Assembly: GCA_031268125.1 (NCBI GenBank)
Contig: JAIRXT010000186.1
Span: 1 to 5,342, forward strand
Origin: Treponema sp.
GTDB lineage: Bacteria; Spirochaetota; Spirochaetia; Treponematales; Breznakiellaceae
Reading direction: 5' to 3'
DNA length: 5,342 nt
The notes beneath the pieces were generated by a model that made no database searches, was not told the DNA's origin, and worked only from the letters and a program-made list of their open reading frames with translations. Shown here piece after piece: positions 1 to 5,012 of the stretch (the stretch's first letter is position 1; the number at the start of each line of letters is the position of its first letter). The position numbers and the translations under genes were made by a program.

Positions 1-282
1 GAAACCGCGGGCTTTCCCCCTTCGATCATCTCCCCCCTAAGCAGCACAACCTACATCCTGCGGCCCCAGGACGAGCGGCGCAACCGCATCGTCCTCCTTG
101 CCGGGGCGGACCAGGACTCCGGCGACATTTTCTGGTTCGCCAACACCCTCTTTTTGGGCCGGGCCAAACCCTATGAACGGTTCCTCTGGCAGGCTGAACC
201 CGGTCTGTGGGACATTACGGCGGTAGATTCCCAGGGCCGCTCCGCCGGGCTCCGGGTTAATGTTGAATTGGAACCCCGGTAG
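1..282 (+). CDS. pbpC: C-terminal end of a penicillin-binding protein 1C-like transglycosylase/transpeptidase (partial, 5' end outside window)
   Basis: The open frame enters at base 1 and ends at TAG 280-282, giving 93 residues. The visible part matches the style of the small beta-sandwich domain at the C-terminus of PBP1C proteins (BiPBP_C family): an early SPLSSTTYIL segment, then RIVLLAGAD, then GDIFWFANTLFLGRA, then a PG-W-ITAVDSQGRS stretch before a final beta strand (LRVNVELEP). In the family, the upstream part of the protein is a membrane-anchored GT51 glycosyltransferase plus a transpeptidase that polymerise and crosslink peptidoglycan on the periplasmic side; none of that catalytic part is in this window, so activity cannot be judged. 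The gene converges on the minus-strand operon, with 32 bases between the two stop codons. No terminator hairpin with a T-run was seen in that gap. The domain call rests on remembered family pattern, not an alignment. Confidence 0.8.
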   Translation, partial: ETAGFPPSIISPLSSTTYILRPQDERRNRIVLLAGADQDSGDIFWFANTLFLGRAKPYERFLWQAEPGLWDITAVDSQGRSAGLRVNVELEPR

Positions 283-314
283 ACCGCAGCGATGTTAGAC
301 ACTAAATTCAAGCT

Positions 315-1292
315 TTAATTCGAGTTAAGATATTCCTGCAATGTTTTGGGGAATTCTTCAACAATTGTCCGCTCTGCGCCGATAACGGCGCGGTTGTCCG
401 CATCGGCCTGGCTGGCAACGTGGGACTCCCGGTTGGCGGCGTTGTAGGTAAAAATTTCCGCCCCGGTTTGGGTGTCCTTTAATACCGCGTCAACCGTGTA
501 GCGGGTGTTGAAAAACCGGTTCTGCGGCGCCGGGCTCATGGTTACTTTCGCTTCCAGGGCAAAGCGGGAATTGCGGTTCCCCGTCCTAAAGCCCGCCGCG
601 GTAAAGGCCCCGGCAAAGGCCGCCCTGAACCGGCCCCCCGTGTCGCCGGTTACCCGCACGTCCACCGGAATAGTCCTTGCCTCGGCCAGAACATCGGCAA
701 CGGGGAGGGCAAGCCGGGAAACTTCGCCCTGGCGGTTGGGGCCGTCAAGCATGGCGAGGATCTGGGCATGCACACCGGCCTGTCCAAGAATGCCCTGGGC
801 CCGTTTGCATTTTGCTATGGTTTCAAAAGATACCCCGTACAGGGTATCTATCAGAACACCAATCTCATCGATGGCCTTATCAAGCTCCGCGGAATACAAG
901 CCGCGGCATTTGGCCTTTTCCATGACCGCCGCCGCGTACCAGTTTCCGTTGGCGTCTTCCCAGGTGTTTTTGATCTCCGCCCCGATAAGGGTATCCAGAG
1001 CGGCAACGGCTTCTATCGACTGGGACATAAAAGACGCCGACGCTGACCCGCCGTTCACCTGTATTTCAGCATCGTTGATAGTAATACTGCTGGTTATTGA
1101 TTGTTTGAAATACGCGGCAAGGGCCCCCAGCGCGGCGCTTTCCGCCCTTCTCCGATCCCGGCCGATACCCACAGCGGAAACATACCGGCTGTCAGGATAC
1201 AGCGCGGAGGGATTATCCGTCCACGCCGGCTTGGTCTGCGCATATACAAACCCTGTACTGATCATAAAAAAAAGAAACGTGATTTTTTTCAT
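315..1292 (-). CDS. Exported protein with N-terminal LPP20-like domain, last gene of the operon
   Basis: 325 residues. Residues 1-18 form a Sec signal peptide (MKK, a hydrophobic core, then VYA before Q19), suited to signal peptidase I; there is no lipobox cysteine, so the mature protein should be soluble in the periplasm or bound through partners. Residues about 22-125 look like an LPP20-type domain: PAW near the start, the YVSAVGIG strand, an Ala-rich helix (RRRAESAALGALAAYF), and a closing GNWYAAAVMEK strand. Residues 130-185 are mostly helical and contain two Lys-Cys pairs (C129, C162) that could form a disulphide. Residues 208-320 are a second alpha/beta unit (VDVRV, FRAAFAGAFTAAGF, FALEAKVTM, YTVDAVLKDTQTGAEIF) recalling domains in CsgG/FlgT-type envelope proteins; that resemblance is weak. 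A good Shine-Dalgarno (AGGGGG, 1297-1302) lies 4 bases before the ATG. The gap to the upstream gene is only 24 bases, so co-transcription is likely. Function unknown. Confidence 0.85.
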   Translation of the reverse strand: MKKITFLFFMISTGFVYAQTKPAWTDNPSALYPDSRYVSAVGIGRDRRRAESAALGALAAYFKQSITSSITINDAEIQVNGGSASASFMSQSIEAVAALDTLIGAEIKNTWEDANGNWYAAAVMEKAKCRGLYSAELDKAIDEIGVLIDTLYGVSFETIAKCKRAQGILGQAGVHAQILAMLDGPNRQGEVSRLALPVADVLAEARTIPVDVRVTGDTGGRFRAAFAGAFTAAGFRTGNRNSRFALEAKVTMSPAPQNRFFNTRYTVDAVLKDTQTGAEIFTYNAANRESHVASQADADNRAVIGAERTIVEEFPKTLQEYLNSN

Positions 1293-1316
1293 AATTCCCC
1301 CTGAATTTTTTGACCG

Positions 1317-2189
1317 TTAAAGCTTCTGTTTTGCCACCAGCAGGGTCCATACAGAATTGGTTTTTTTATCCAGCCAGGATTCCAGGATCATCACCTTATC
1401 CAAAACACCGGAACCGGTTAAAATATTTTGATTTCTCCTGTTCCCCGCCGCATCAATAACCTCGCTTGAAACCTTTGACGACAGGCGGGGCAGCAGAGAA
1501 GCTATGGCGTTTTCGTAAGAAGCCTGATAAGTTTTTTGATGCGTACCTTTGTTGCGTGCCAGGCCGACACTGGTAAGGAAGCCGGGAATATCGGCGTTGT
1601 ACTGTTTGACCCAGGCAGGTACGCCGTCTTCCAGAGGCGTTTCATAGGCCGGGATGTCGAAGACTCCGGGGTACTGAAAACTGACAAACACAAGCCCGTT
1701 TTTTTCAAGTACGTCACTGTCCTTATCAAAGACCAGTTCTCCGGCATACTGATCGGCATTGTTGAGCAAGTCCAACTGATATTCAAAATCACTGAAGTAA
1801 TCCAGCGTTCCCGATCCCTGGCTGAGTATCGAAAAGCTTTCCCCCCGGACCCCGTGGTACAGAGCGGCCTTGCGGGCCGCGTCCGCCTGGGCTTCCCGTA
1901 TTGCCTCGTCCCTGTTTGCCCGCCTGCCGGCGATTCCGATGACGGTAATTCCCGCGGCGGAAGGTCTGGTTACCCAGTATCCGCTGTCGTATATTTCTTC
2001 AAGGTGGGGCGTAGAAACTTCCACAGGAGGCGGCGGCGCTTCGATCCGGGTTTGCTCCGGAACGCCGGCACAGGACACGAACAACAGGAAAAACAGTACT
2101 ATTAAAATCAGGGGTAGCTGGACAGGCAAAGCCTGTCTCCCAAAAACTGAAGTTTTGGGAAAGCCTCCCGGTAAAAAACTTTTTTCCAT
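1317..2189 (-). CDS. Lipoprotein with two LPP20-like halves and a repeat-derived extension of its signal peptide
   Basis: 290 residues. The lipobox is FVSC with the acylated cysteine at residue 40, after a hydrophobic core at about 26-38, so the product should be membrane-anchored. Two similar halves follow. Residues 70-175 hold GYWVTRPSAAG, ITVIGIAGR and an Ala-rich helix (DEAIREAQADAARKAAL). Residues 189-289 hold VPAWVKQYNADIPGF, TSVGLARN, a helix with YENAIASLLPRLSSKV, and a final SVWTLLVAKQK strand. The W - GIG/SVG - helix order is that of LPP20 domains, hence a tandem domain. Residues 42-60 are a Pro-rich linker. The signal peptide is oddly long: residues 8-23 are encoded by a palindromic repeat segment (2121-2168), and removing it would leave an ordinary 23-residue leader before the cysteine. 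The start is chosen because AAGGAA (2195-2200) sits 5 bases upstream and no ATG lies between it and the lipobox in frame. Operon member; role unknown. Confidence 0.85.
   Translation of the reverse strand: MEKSFLPGGFPKTSVFGRQALPVQLPLILIVLFFLLFVSCAGVPEQTRIEAPPPPVEVSTPHLEEIYDSGYWVTRPSAAGITVIGIAGRRANRDEAIREAQADAARKAALYHGVRGESFSILSQGSGTLDYFSDFEYQLDLLNNADQYAGELVFDKDSDVLEKNGLVFVSFQYPGVFDIPAYETPLEDGVPAWVKQYNADIPGFLTSVGLARNKGTHQKTYQASYENAIASLLPRLSSKVSSEVIDAAGNRRNQNILTGSGVLDKVMILESWLDKKTNSVWTLLVAKQKL
2121..2168. repeat. Palindromic repeat inserted in frame in a lipoprotein gene
   Basis: The segment consists of two adjoining hairpins. The first is a perfect 7-base inverted repeat, GACAGGC, with an AAA loop and GCCTGTC (2121-2137). 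The second is a near-perfect hairpin (2138-2160) with arms TCCCAAAAACT and AGTTTTGGGA, a GA loop and one bulged A, followed by AAGCCTCC. Bases 2138-2168 are identical, over 31 of 31 positions, to 4594-4624 in the operon leader. The whole 48-base segment equals 16 codons and encodes residues 8-23 of the lipoprotein without a stop or a frameshift. It behaves like a small mobile palindromic element tolerated inside a coding region, as described for Rickettsia palindromic elements; its exact ends are inferred. Confidence 0.8.
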
Positions 2190-2194
2190 TACGG

Positions 2195-2200
2195 TTCCTT
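2195..2200 (-). promoter_or_regulatory. Ribosome binding site that fixes the start of the 1317-2189 lipoprotein gene
   Basis: On the minus strand this reads AAGGAA, 5 bases before the ATG at 2189-2187. It matters because the start lies upstream of the inserted palindromic repeat; with this site in place, translation must run through the repeat before reaching the lipoprotein signal core. No comparable purine-rich site plus ATG/GTG/TTG was noticed just downstream of the repeat. Confidence 0.6.
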
Positions 2201-2261
2201 AAAAAGCGGCCGGCGTCCGGAGCTTAAAAAAACGCCCCGGCGCCGACCACCGCAGATACGA

Positions 2262-2885
2262 TCAGTCGTCGCCCACCGGGACAGGGCCGCCGCCCGCAGC
2301 TTTACTAAAGGCGGTTTCCATACGCGATAACGCGTCAAAGGCGGCGGCGGCGGGGACCGCAAGCCGTGCGGCATTGGCGGCCTGATTCACCTCGGCAACG
2401 GCAGACGATTTGCTGTACTCCATCACCACCCAGAGCAGCCCGTTATCATCCCGTTCAAGTTTAATGGTCCTGGAACCTCTTAATTCGGATTTACTAAGGG
2501 ACTGGGTGATGTCTTCCTGGAACGAAATTGCCGCGCCGGGATCAATTTCACTTGTGGCGGTGTAATCGTTTATCATATTTTGTACGATGGACACAAGCTG
2601 GCGGGAAATATCCGTGCGGGCCCTGGTTTCCGCAAAAGTTTTGCCGGTTCCCATTTTGGACATGTCGGCGCCGATTTTGTAAGTGCCAATGCCGATAAGC
2701 ACGTCCTCCGACGCGTTCAGGTAGGCGTCATTGACAAAGGCCGGAACGCCGCTCAGACCCGGGGACAGGGTTACCGGGCTTGATGTTGACCCTGACGATG
2801 AGGATGATGTCGCGGCCGGAGTACCTGCACATCCCATCAGTAACAATGCCATTAGAACAAAACTAACAATAAAAAGCTTTTTCAT
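2262..2885 (-). CDS. LPP20-family lipoprotein
   Basis: 207 residues. Residues 1-18 are a lipoprotein signal peptide (MKKLFIVSF, a hydrophobic core, then LMG) with the lipobox cysteine at residue 19. Residues 21-45 are a Ser/Thr/Ala/Pro tether with a run of five serines. Residues 47-160 look like one LPP20 domain: VPAFVNDAYLNASEDVLIGIG, then a long helix (KTFAETRARTDISRQLVSIVQNMI), a polar middle, and a final DNGLLWVVMEYSKS strand. The C-terminal 40 residues are Ala-rich and probably helical, ending in a GGGPVPVGDD tail. LPP20 proteins are small envelope lipoproteins; the family includes Helicobacter Lpp20 and the flagellum-associated FlgP. Two AGGA cores (2890-2897 area) precede the ATG, the nearer about 3 and the further about 8 bases away. 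It is the third gene of the inferred operon, 45 bases after the CsgG-like gene. Specific role unknown. Confidence 0.9.
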   Translation of the reverse strand: MKKLFIVSFVLMALLLMGCAGTPAATSSSSSGSTSSPVTLSPGLSGVPAFVNDAYLNASEDVLIGIGTYKIGADMSKMGTGKTFAETRARTDISRQLVSIVQNMINDYTATSEIDPGAAISFQEDITQSLSKSELRGSRTIKLERDDNGLLWVVMEYSKSSAVAEVNQAANAARLAVPAAAAFDALSRMETAFSKAAGGGPVPVGDD

Positions 2886-2910
2886 GTTTCCTTTCCTTTT
2901 GAAAATTTTA

Positions 2911-2928
2911 CACCGGCATACGCCGGTG
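2911..2928 (-). terminator. Intercistronic hairpin, weak terminator or attenuator candidate
   Basis: A perfect 7-base inverted repeat with a 4-base loop (arms CACCGGC and GCCGGTG) lies directly after the stop codon of the CsgG-like gene. On the minus strand it is followed by TAAAATTTT, which has too few consecutive Ts for a strong intrinsic terminator. It may partly reduce transcription into the three downstream LPP20-type genes or shield the 3' end of processed mRNA. Confidence 0.45.
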
Positions 2929-2930
2929 GC

Positions 2931-3788
2931 TTAAAACCGCTCGGAGGCCGCCGCCAGCACCTGGCCCGTTTCCGTACTAAGGGCCCGCAGGCGCAGCCGC
3001 CTGAGACTCCCTGTCCCGGTAACGGAACCGGTGATAATTACATCGGCTCCGGCGATCTTACCGATGGAGACCGCCTGGGTATCGTCAACTTCACCGGACA
3101 TTTGGAACGACTGCTCCCGGCGGATTCTGTCCAGTTCGCTGCGGTCAATCAGCGTAAATCCCTTGCCTACCATGATGAATTCAAGTTCCCCGGCGATGAA
3201 TTCCGATATTTCCGCATCCGATGCGGTAACATACACAATGGCCATTTTCGAATTTGGAGGGGCTCTGTTCATAATGATTTCGGCCGCCCGTGCCAGGCTG
3301 GCTTCGACGCTGGTATCGTCAGGAGCAGCATTGACGGCGGGAGCGGCGGCAGGAGCAGCGGCAGGGGGAGAAGCGAAAGCCCGGGCGGCAGCCGAGGACG
3401 CCGCCGCTGCCGAAGGAGCCAAGGCTGCGGCCGAAGACTGTCCGCCGGATCTTTCGATAACAAAATTCTCCGTTGAATAGGGCGTAACTACAAAGGTAAT
3501 GGGCGATGATCCGGCGGTAAACTGCATCCTTTGGGTTGTAAGGGTGTAGAGTTCCGCGTATATCGTATGCTCCCCCTGGGGAATTACTATTTTACCGATG
3601 TCGCCGTTTCTAAGATTCAACTGGGACTTCCCGTCAATATAGATACGCTCTCTAAAACCCTGGTTAACTTTACTGTCCGCCCTTTGGACGATTATTTCCA
3701 CAGTGCCGCCGCTCTGCGCATAGACGCCCGCTGTAAAACCGGCGAAAAGCAGGGCGGTACACAGGACCGCGTACACCGTTTTATTCAT
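2931..3788 (-). CDS. Periplasmic CsgG/LpoB-like protein with Ala/Pro-rich linker
   Basis: 285 residues. Residues 1-24 form a Sec signal peptide ending VYA before Q25; C10 lies in the hydrophobic core but is not in a lipobox. Residues 28-112 are a beta-rich domain (VEIIVQR, RIYIDGK, GKIVIPQGEHTIYAEL, TTQRMQF, ITFVVTPYSTENFVIER) of the small PEGA-like sort that carries an IDG and a GEHTI turn. Residues 118-156 are a low-complexity Ala/Ser/Pro linker. Residues 160-285 fit the CsgG/TolB-N/LpoB-type alpha/beta fold: KMAIVYVTAS, ISEFIAGELEFIMVGKGFTLIDRSELDRIRREQSFQMSGEVDD, then IGKIAGADVIITGSVTGTG and RLRLRALSTETGQVLAA. These domains act in outer-membrane assembly or as activators of peptidoglycan synthases; which applies here is not known. 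AGGAGG (3793-3798) lies 4 bases before the ATG. Second operon gene, 56 bases after the beta-barrel gene. Confidence 0.87.
   Translation of the reverse strand: MNKTVYAVLCTALLFAGFTAGVYAQSGGTVEIIVQRADSKVNQGFRERIYIDGKSQLNLRNGDIGKIVIPQGEHTIYAELYTLTTQRMQFTAGSSPITFVVTPYSTENFVIERSGGQSSAAALAPSAAAASSAAARAFASPPAAAPAAAPAVNAAPDDTSVEASLARAAEIIMNRAPPNSKMAIVYVTASDAEISEFIAGELEFIMVGKGFTLIDRSELDRIRREQSFQMSGEVDDTQAVSIGKIAGADVIITGSVTGTGSLRRLRLRALSTETGQVLAAASERF
3321..3437 (-). repeat. Low-complexity GCC/GCG-rich segment encoding an Ala/Pro/Ser linker
   Basis: This stretch encodes residues 118-156 of the CsgG-like protein, with Ala about two-thirds of positions and the rest mostly Ser and Pro, including PPAAAPAAAPA. 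Imperfect short GC-rich units (GGCGGGAGC-like on the plus strand) recur, so the length could vary by slippage in triplets without breaking the frame. Its likely role is a flexible tether between the two folded domains. Confidence 0.7.
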
Positions 3789-3810
3789 AAAACCTCCTCC
3801 ATATTTTTTA

Positions 3811-3834
3811 CCCTGCGGAAATTTTCCCGCAGGG
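3811..3834 (-). other. Intercistronic hairpin between the beta-barrel and CsgG-like genes
   Basis: Perfect 8-base inverted repeat (CCCTGCGG and CCGCAGGG) around an AT-rich loop, sitting between the stop at 3845 and the start at 3788. Neither strand has a T-run directly after the stem, so it does not look like an intrinsic terminator. An mRNA processing or stability element is a fair guess, allowing unequal yields of the two proteins. Confidence 0.5.
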
Positions 3835-3844
3835 CAGACCGAAC

Positions 3845-4477
3845 CTAAAATTTGGTGCTGAGACCAATGGTTAAAAACCGGCCAAACGGCGCCTTGAGAG
3901 TTTCGGAGCTTCCTTGAGAGCTTATTTTTGTTTTGAGCATGTAGTCGTCAAATCCTACTTCACCAAAAATACCGATACGCGGAGAAAAGTAATACGCCAC
4001 GCCCGCGTCGATACCGAAGGCAACGCCGCCGATAGTATCAACAGTAGCACTATTATTTTTAAGAAAGTCTCTTTGTTCGCCCGTCCATATACCAAAGGCA
4101 GCGCCAAGCTTGCCGACCAGGTAGAGATCGAGTTTGGGAAACAGATCGAAGTGGTAGGCCGCCCGCAGGAGGATCGGAATTGCCGTTATTTTATCTTCCG
4201 TAGTTTGTGGACTTTGACCAAACGTAAAACTGCCGCCGTCAACTCCGACTTCAAGACCCAAAGACAGGGGTATGCTGAGGGGGAGCAGGTAGTCGAAGTA
4301 CACGTTACCGCCAATCCCAACGCCGCCTTCTACAGGCATATTTTGCCCTGAAACTTCAACACCCTTTACGGACGACAGCGCGAATCCGCCGCTCACCGTC
4401 ATCTGGGCAGAGGCCCCCGCCGCAAGACCGGCGAAAAGCAGCGCAAAGACCGCTGTTCTAAAAAATCCTTTTGCCAT
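3845..4477 (-). CDS. Outer-membrane beta-barrel protein, first gene of the operon
   Basis: 210 residues. Residues 1-24 are a Sec signal peptide (MAKGFFRT, a hydrophobic core, ASA before Q25), closely similar in style to that of the next gene. The mature part is made of alternating amphipathic strands separated by Gly/Asn-rich turns: GGVGIGGNVYFDYLLP, SLGLEVGVDGGSFTFG, ITAIPILLRAAYHFD, LDLYLVGKLGAAFGIW, GVAFGIDAGVAYYFSPRIGIFGEVGFDDYML, and a last strand FLTIGLSTKF ending in Phe, the usual barrel-assembly signal. Length and pattern fit the small eight-stranded OmpA/OmpX-like barrels (OMP_b-brl type). No peptidoglycan-binding OmpA domain follows. AGGAG (4484-4488) lies 6 bases before the ATG. 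The best promoter seen is about 535 bases upstream (5013-5041), with repeats and a homopolymer in between. Ligand or function not evident. Confidence 0.87.
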   Translation of the reverse strand: MAKGFFRTAVFALLFAGLAAGASAQMTVSGGFALSSVKGVEVSGQNMPVEGGVGIGGNVYFDYLLPLSIPLSLGLEVGVDGGSFTFGQSPQTTEDKITAIPILLRAAYHFDLFPKLDLYLVGKLGAAFGIWTGEQRDFLKNNSATVDTIGGVAFGIDAGVAYYFSPRIGIFGEVGFDDYMLKTKISSQGSSETLKAPFGRFLTIGLSTKF

Positions 4478-4504
4478 ACTATTCTCCTAAAATTTGAATA
4501 CGTT

Positions 4505-4542
4505 GAGGTTTTTCCAAAACTCGGTTAGTTTTGGAAAACCTC
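4505..4542. repeat. Palindromic repeat, hairpin A of the leader cluster
   Basis: Strong inverted repeat: left arm 4505-4521 (GAGGTTTTTCCAAAACT), loop CGGTT (4522-4526), right arm 4527-4542 (AGTTTTGGAAAACCTC), with a single bulged T. It resembles the 4590-4624 element read on the opposite strand: both share GAGG, a TTT run, CCAAAACT, then AGTTTTGG. It is therefore probably a diverged member of the same repeat family. It lies 28 bases before the beta-barrel start codon on the minus strand, close to its ribosome binding site, and could influence translation when transcribed. Confidence 0.8.
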
Positions 4543-4544
4543 TT

Positions 4545-4576
4545 GCGGTTTCTCGCCTAAAGGCTGCGAAATACGC
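4545..4576. repeat. Imperfect hairpin between the two leader palindromes
   Basis: The outer GCG/CGC, TTTC/GAAA and GCC/GGC pairs form a broken stem with internal mismatches around a TAAA loop. On the plus strand it is followed by TTTTT (4577-4581), so it could weakly terminate rightward transcription; on the minus strand it is preceded, not followed, by that run. It joins the two palindromes, and the three together may be one composite repeat of about 120 bases. Confidence 0.4.
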
Positions 4577-4589
4577 TTTTTCATTGGTA

Positions 4590-4624
4590 GCTTTCCCAAA
4601 AACTGAAGTTTTGGGAAAGCCTCC
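4590..4624. repeat. Palindromic repeat, hairpin B, second copy of the element found in the lipoprotein gene
   Basis: Arms GCTTTCCCAAAAACT (4590-4604) and AGTTTTGGGAAAGC (4607-4620) with a GA loop and one bulged A, followed by CTCC. Bases 4594-4624 are identical to 2138-2168 in the same orientation. Here the left arm is complete (GCTTTCCC), while the copy inside the gene lacks the GCTT part of the arm and has the GACAGGC palindrome next to it instead. Confidence 0.85.
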
Positions 4625-4936
4625 GTTTAGACGCCGTCCGGCGCCCGCTATGCGTTATAGTTCCACATGCTGAACCTCCAACATCCCGGATAAATGTTTT
4701 ACCTGTCACCTCCTGTTTTACCGGCGGAATGACCGCGCCGGGGCGGTATAATGACGGAGGTTTTAAGATTCCCGGCAGGGGTAAAACAGCCGGGGCAGGA
4801 AAGGGTTGTAACGGCGGCACAAATGAGTAAGTTAAGGGTAACAATAGCCTTTTTAAGGCCGCCGGGCGTTTTGAGGGGAAGAAATTTGGTTATGGCCCAA
4901 GGGGCTGAATTTAGGGTAAATATTCCACAATTACAT
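4625..4936. other. Intergenic stretch with no convincing gene
   Basis: About 310 bases between the repeat cluster and the homopolymer. No open frame on either strand has family-like content with a good start. On the minus strand there are two strong ribosome-binding-like sites. AGGAGGT (4709-4715) has no useful start after it. GGAGG (about 4674-4678) is followed by ATG and a six-codon frame ending TAG (about 4649-4669). A TATAAT on the plus strand (4747-4752) has no matching -35 box. TGTTTTACC occurs twice, 19 bases apart (4695-4703 and 4714-4722). The minus strand carries a frame with KKAIVTLNLLICAAVTTLSC, which looks like a lipoprotein signal but lacks a start codon of its own. The stretch could be a decayed small gene or a long untranslated leader. 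Confidence 0.5.
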
Positions 4937-4954
4937 GGGGGGGGGGGGGGGGGG
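4937..4954. repeat. 18-base poly-G (plus) / poly-C (minus) homopolymer
   Basis: Eighteen uninterrupted Gs on the plus strand. Tracts of this length are prone to slipped-strand mispairing and, in Treponema pallidum and other bacteria, mark phase-variable promoters or reading frames. Here the tract lies about 52-69 bases downstream of the expected start point of the leftward promoter at 5013-5041, so it would be transcribed as poly-C. The assembled length of such a tract is often uncertain, and it may vary within the population. Confidence 0.9.
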
Positions 4955-5001
4955 TAATAGCTTTATTTACAGTAAAAACAAGGTCCATTAACAATAACGC
5001 T

Positions 5002-5011
5002 CCCATATGGG
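5002..5011. promoter_or_regulatory. Palindrome at the expected transcription start, possible operator
   Basis: CCCATATGGG is a perfect 10-base palindrome, nearly extended to CTCCC/GGGAG. It lies immediately downstream of the -10 box of the leftward promoter and covers its expected start point (about 5006). A repressor site is possible from position alone; short palindromes also occur by chance. Confidence 0.3.
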
Positions 5012-5012
5012 G

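Noticed and set aside
505..1320. Long open frame on the plus strand opposite the 315-1292 gene
   Set aside because: It is antisense to a gene with a clear signal peptide, ribosome binding site and domain pattern; its own translation is rich in Arg, Ser and Ala with no recognisable motif, as expected from GC-rich shadow frames.
2201..2261. GC-rich gap with T-runs between two lipoprotein genes, looked at as a terminator
   Set aside because: The pairings found are only 4-5 bases long or have no loop (CGGCGCCG), so no stable stem precedes either T-run.
3031..3480. Plus-strand open frame opposite the CsgG-like gene
   Set aside because: It reads the complement of the Ala/Pro linker codons, giving low-complexity Ala-rich sequence; no family pattern and no good ribosome binding site.
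4525..4584. Minus-strand 19-codon frame beginning MKKRIS within the repeat cluster
   Set aside because: It lies wholly inside palindromic repeat sequence and lacks a good ribosome binding site; most likely a by-product of the repeat.
4747..4752. Perfect TATAAT on the plus strand
   Set aside because: No acceptable -35 box at 16-18 bases upstream and no gene downstream on that strand.
4581..4844. Minus-strand open frame of 87 codons overlapping the palindromic repeat
   Set aside because: Its start is internal to a Pro-rich composition, its end is made by the repeat, and no ribosome binding site or family pattern supports it.
4751..4957. Plus-strand open frame of 68 codons running into the poly-G tract
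   Set aside because: Only a weak ribosome binding site, use of rare-looking TTA/AGG/ATA codons unlike the real genes, and no recognisable motif. Its ending in six glycines is interesting only because of the homopolymer, which is reported separately.
4930..4960. Plus-strand promoter with the poly-G tract as spacer (ATTACA, 19 bases, TAATAG)
   Set aside because: Such an arrangement is known in Neisseria, but the -10 match is only 3 of 6 and no plus-strand gene follows in the window.
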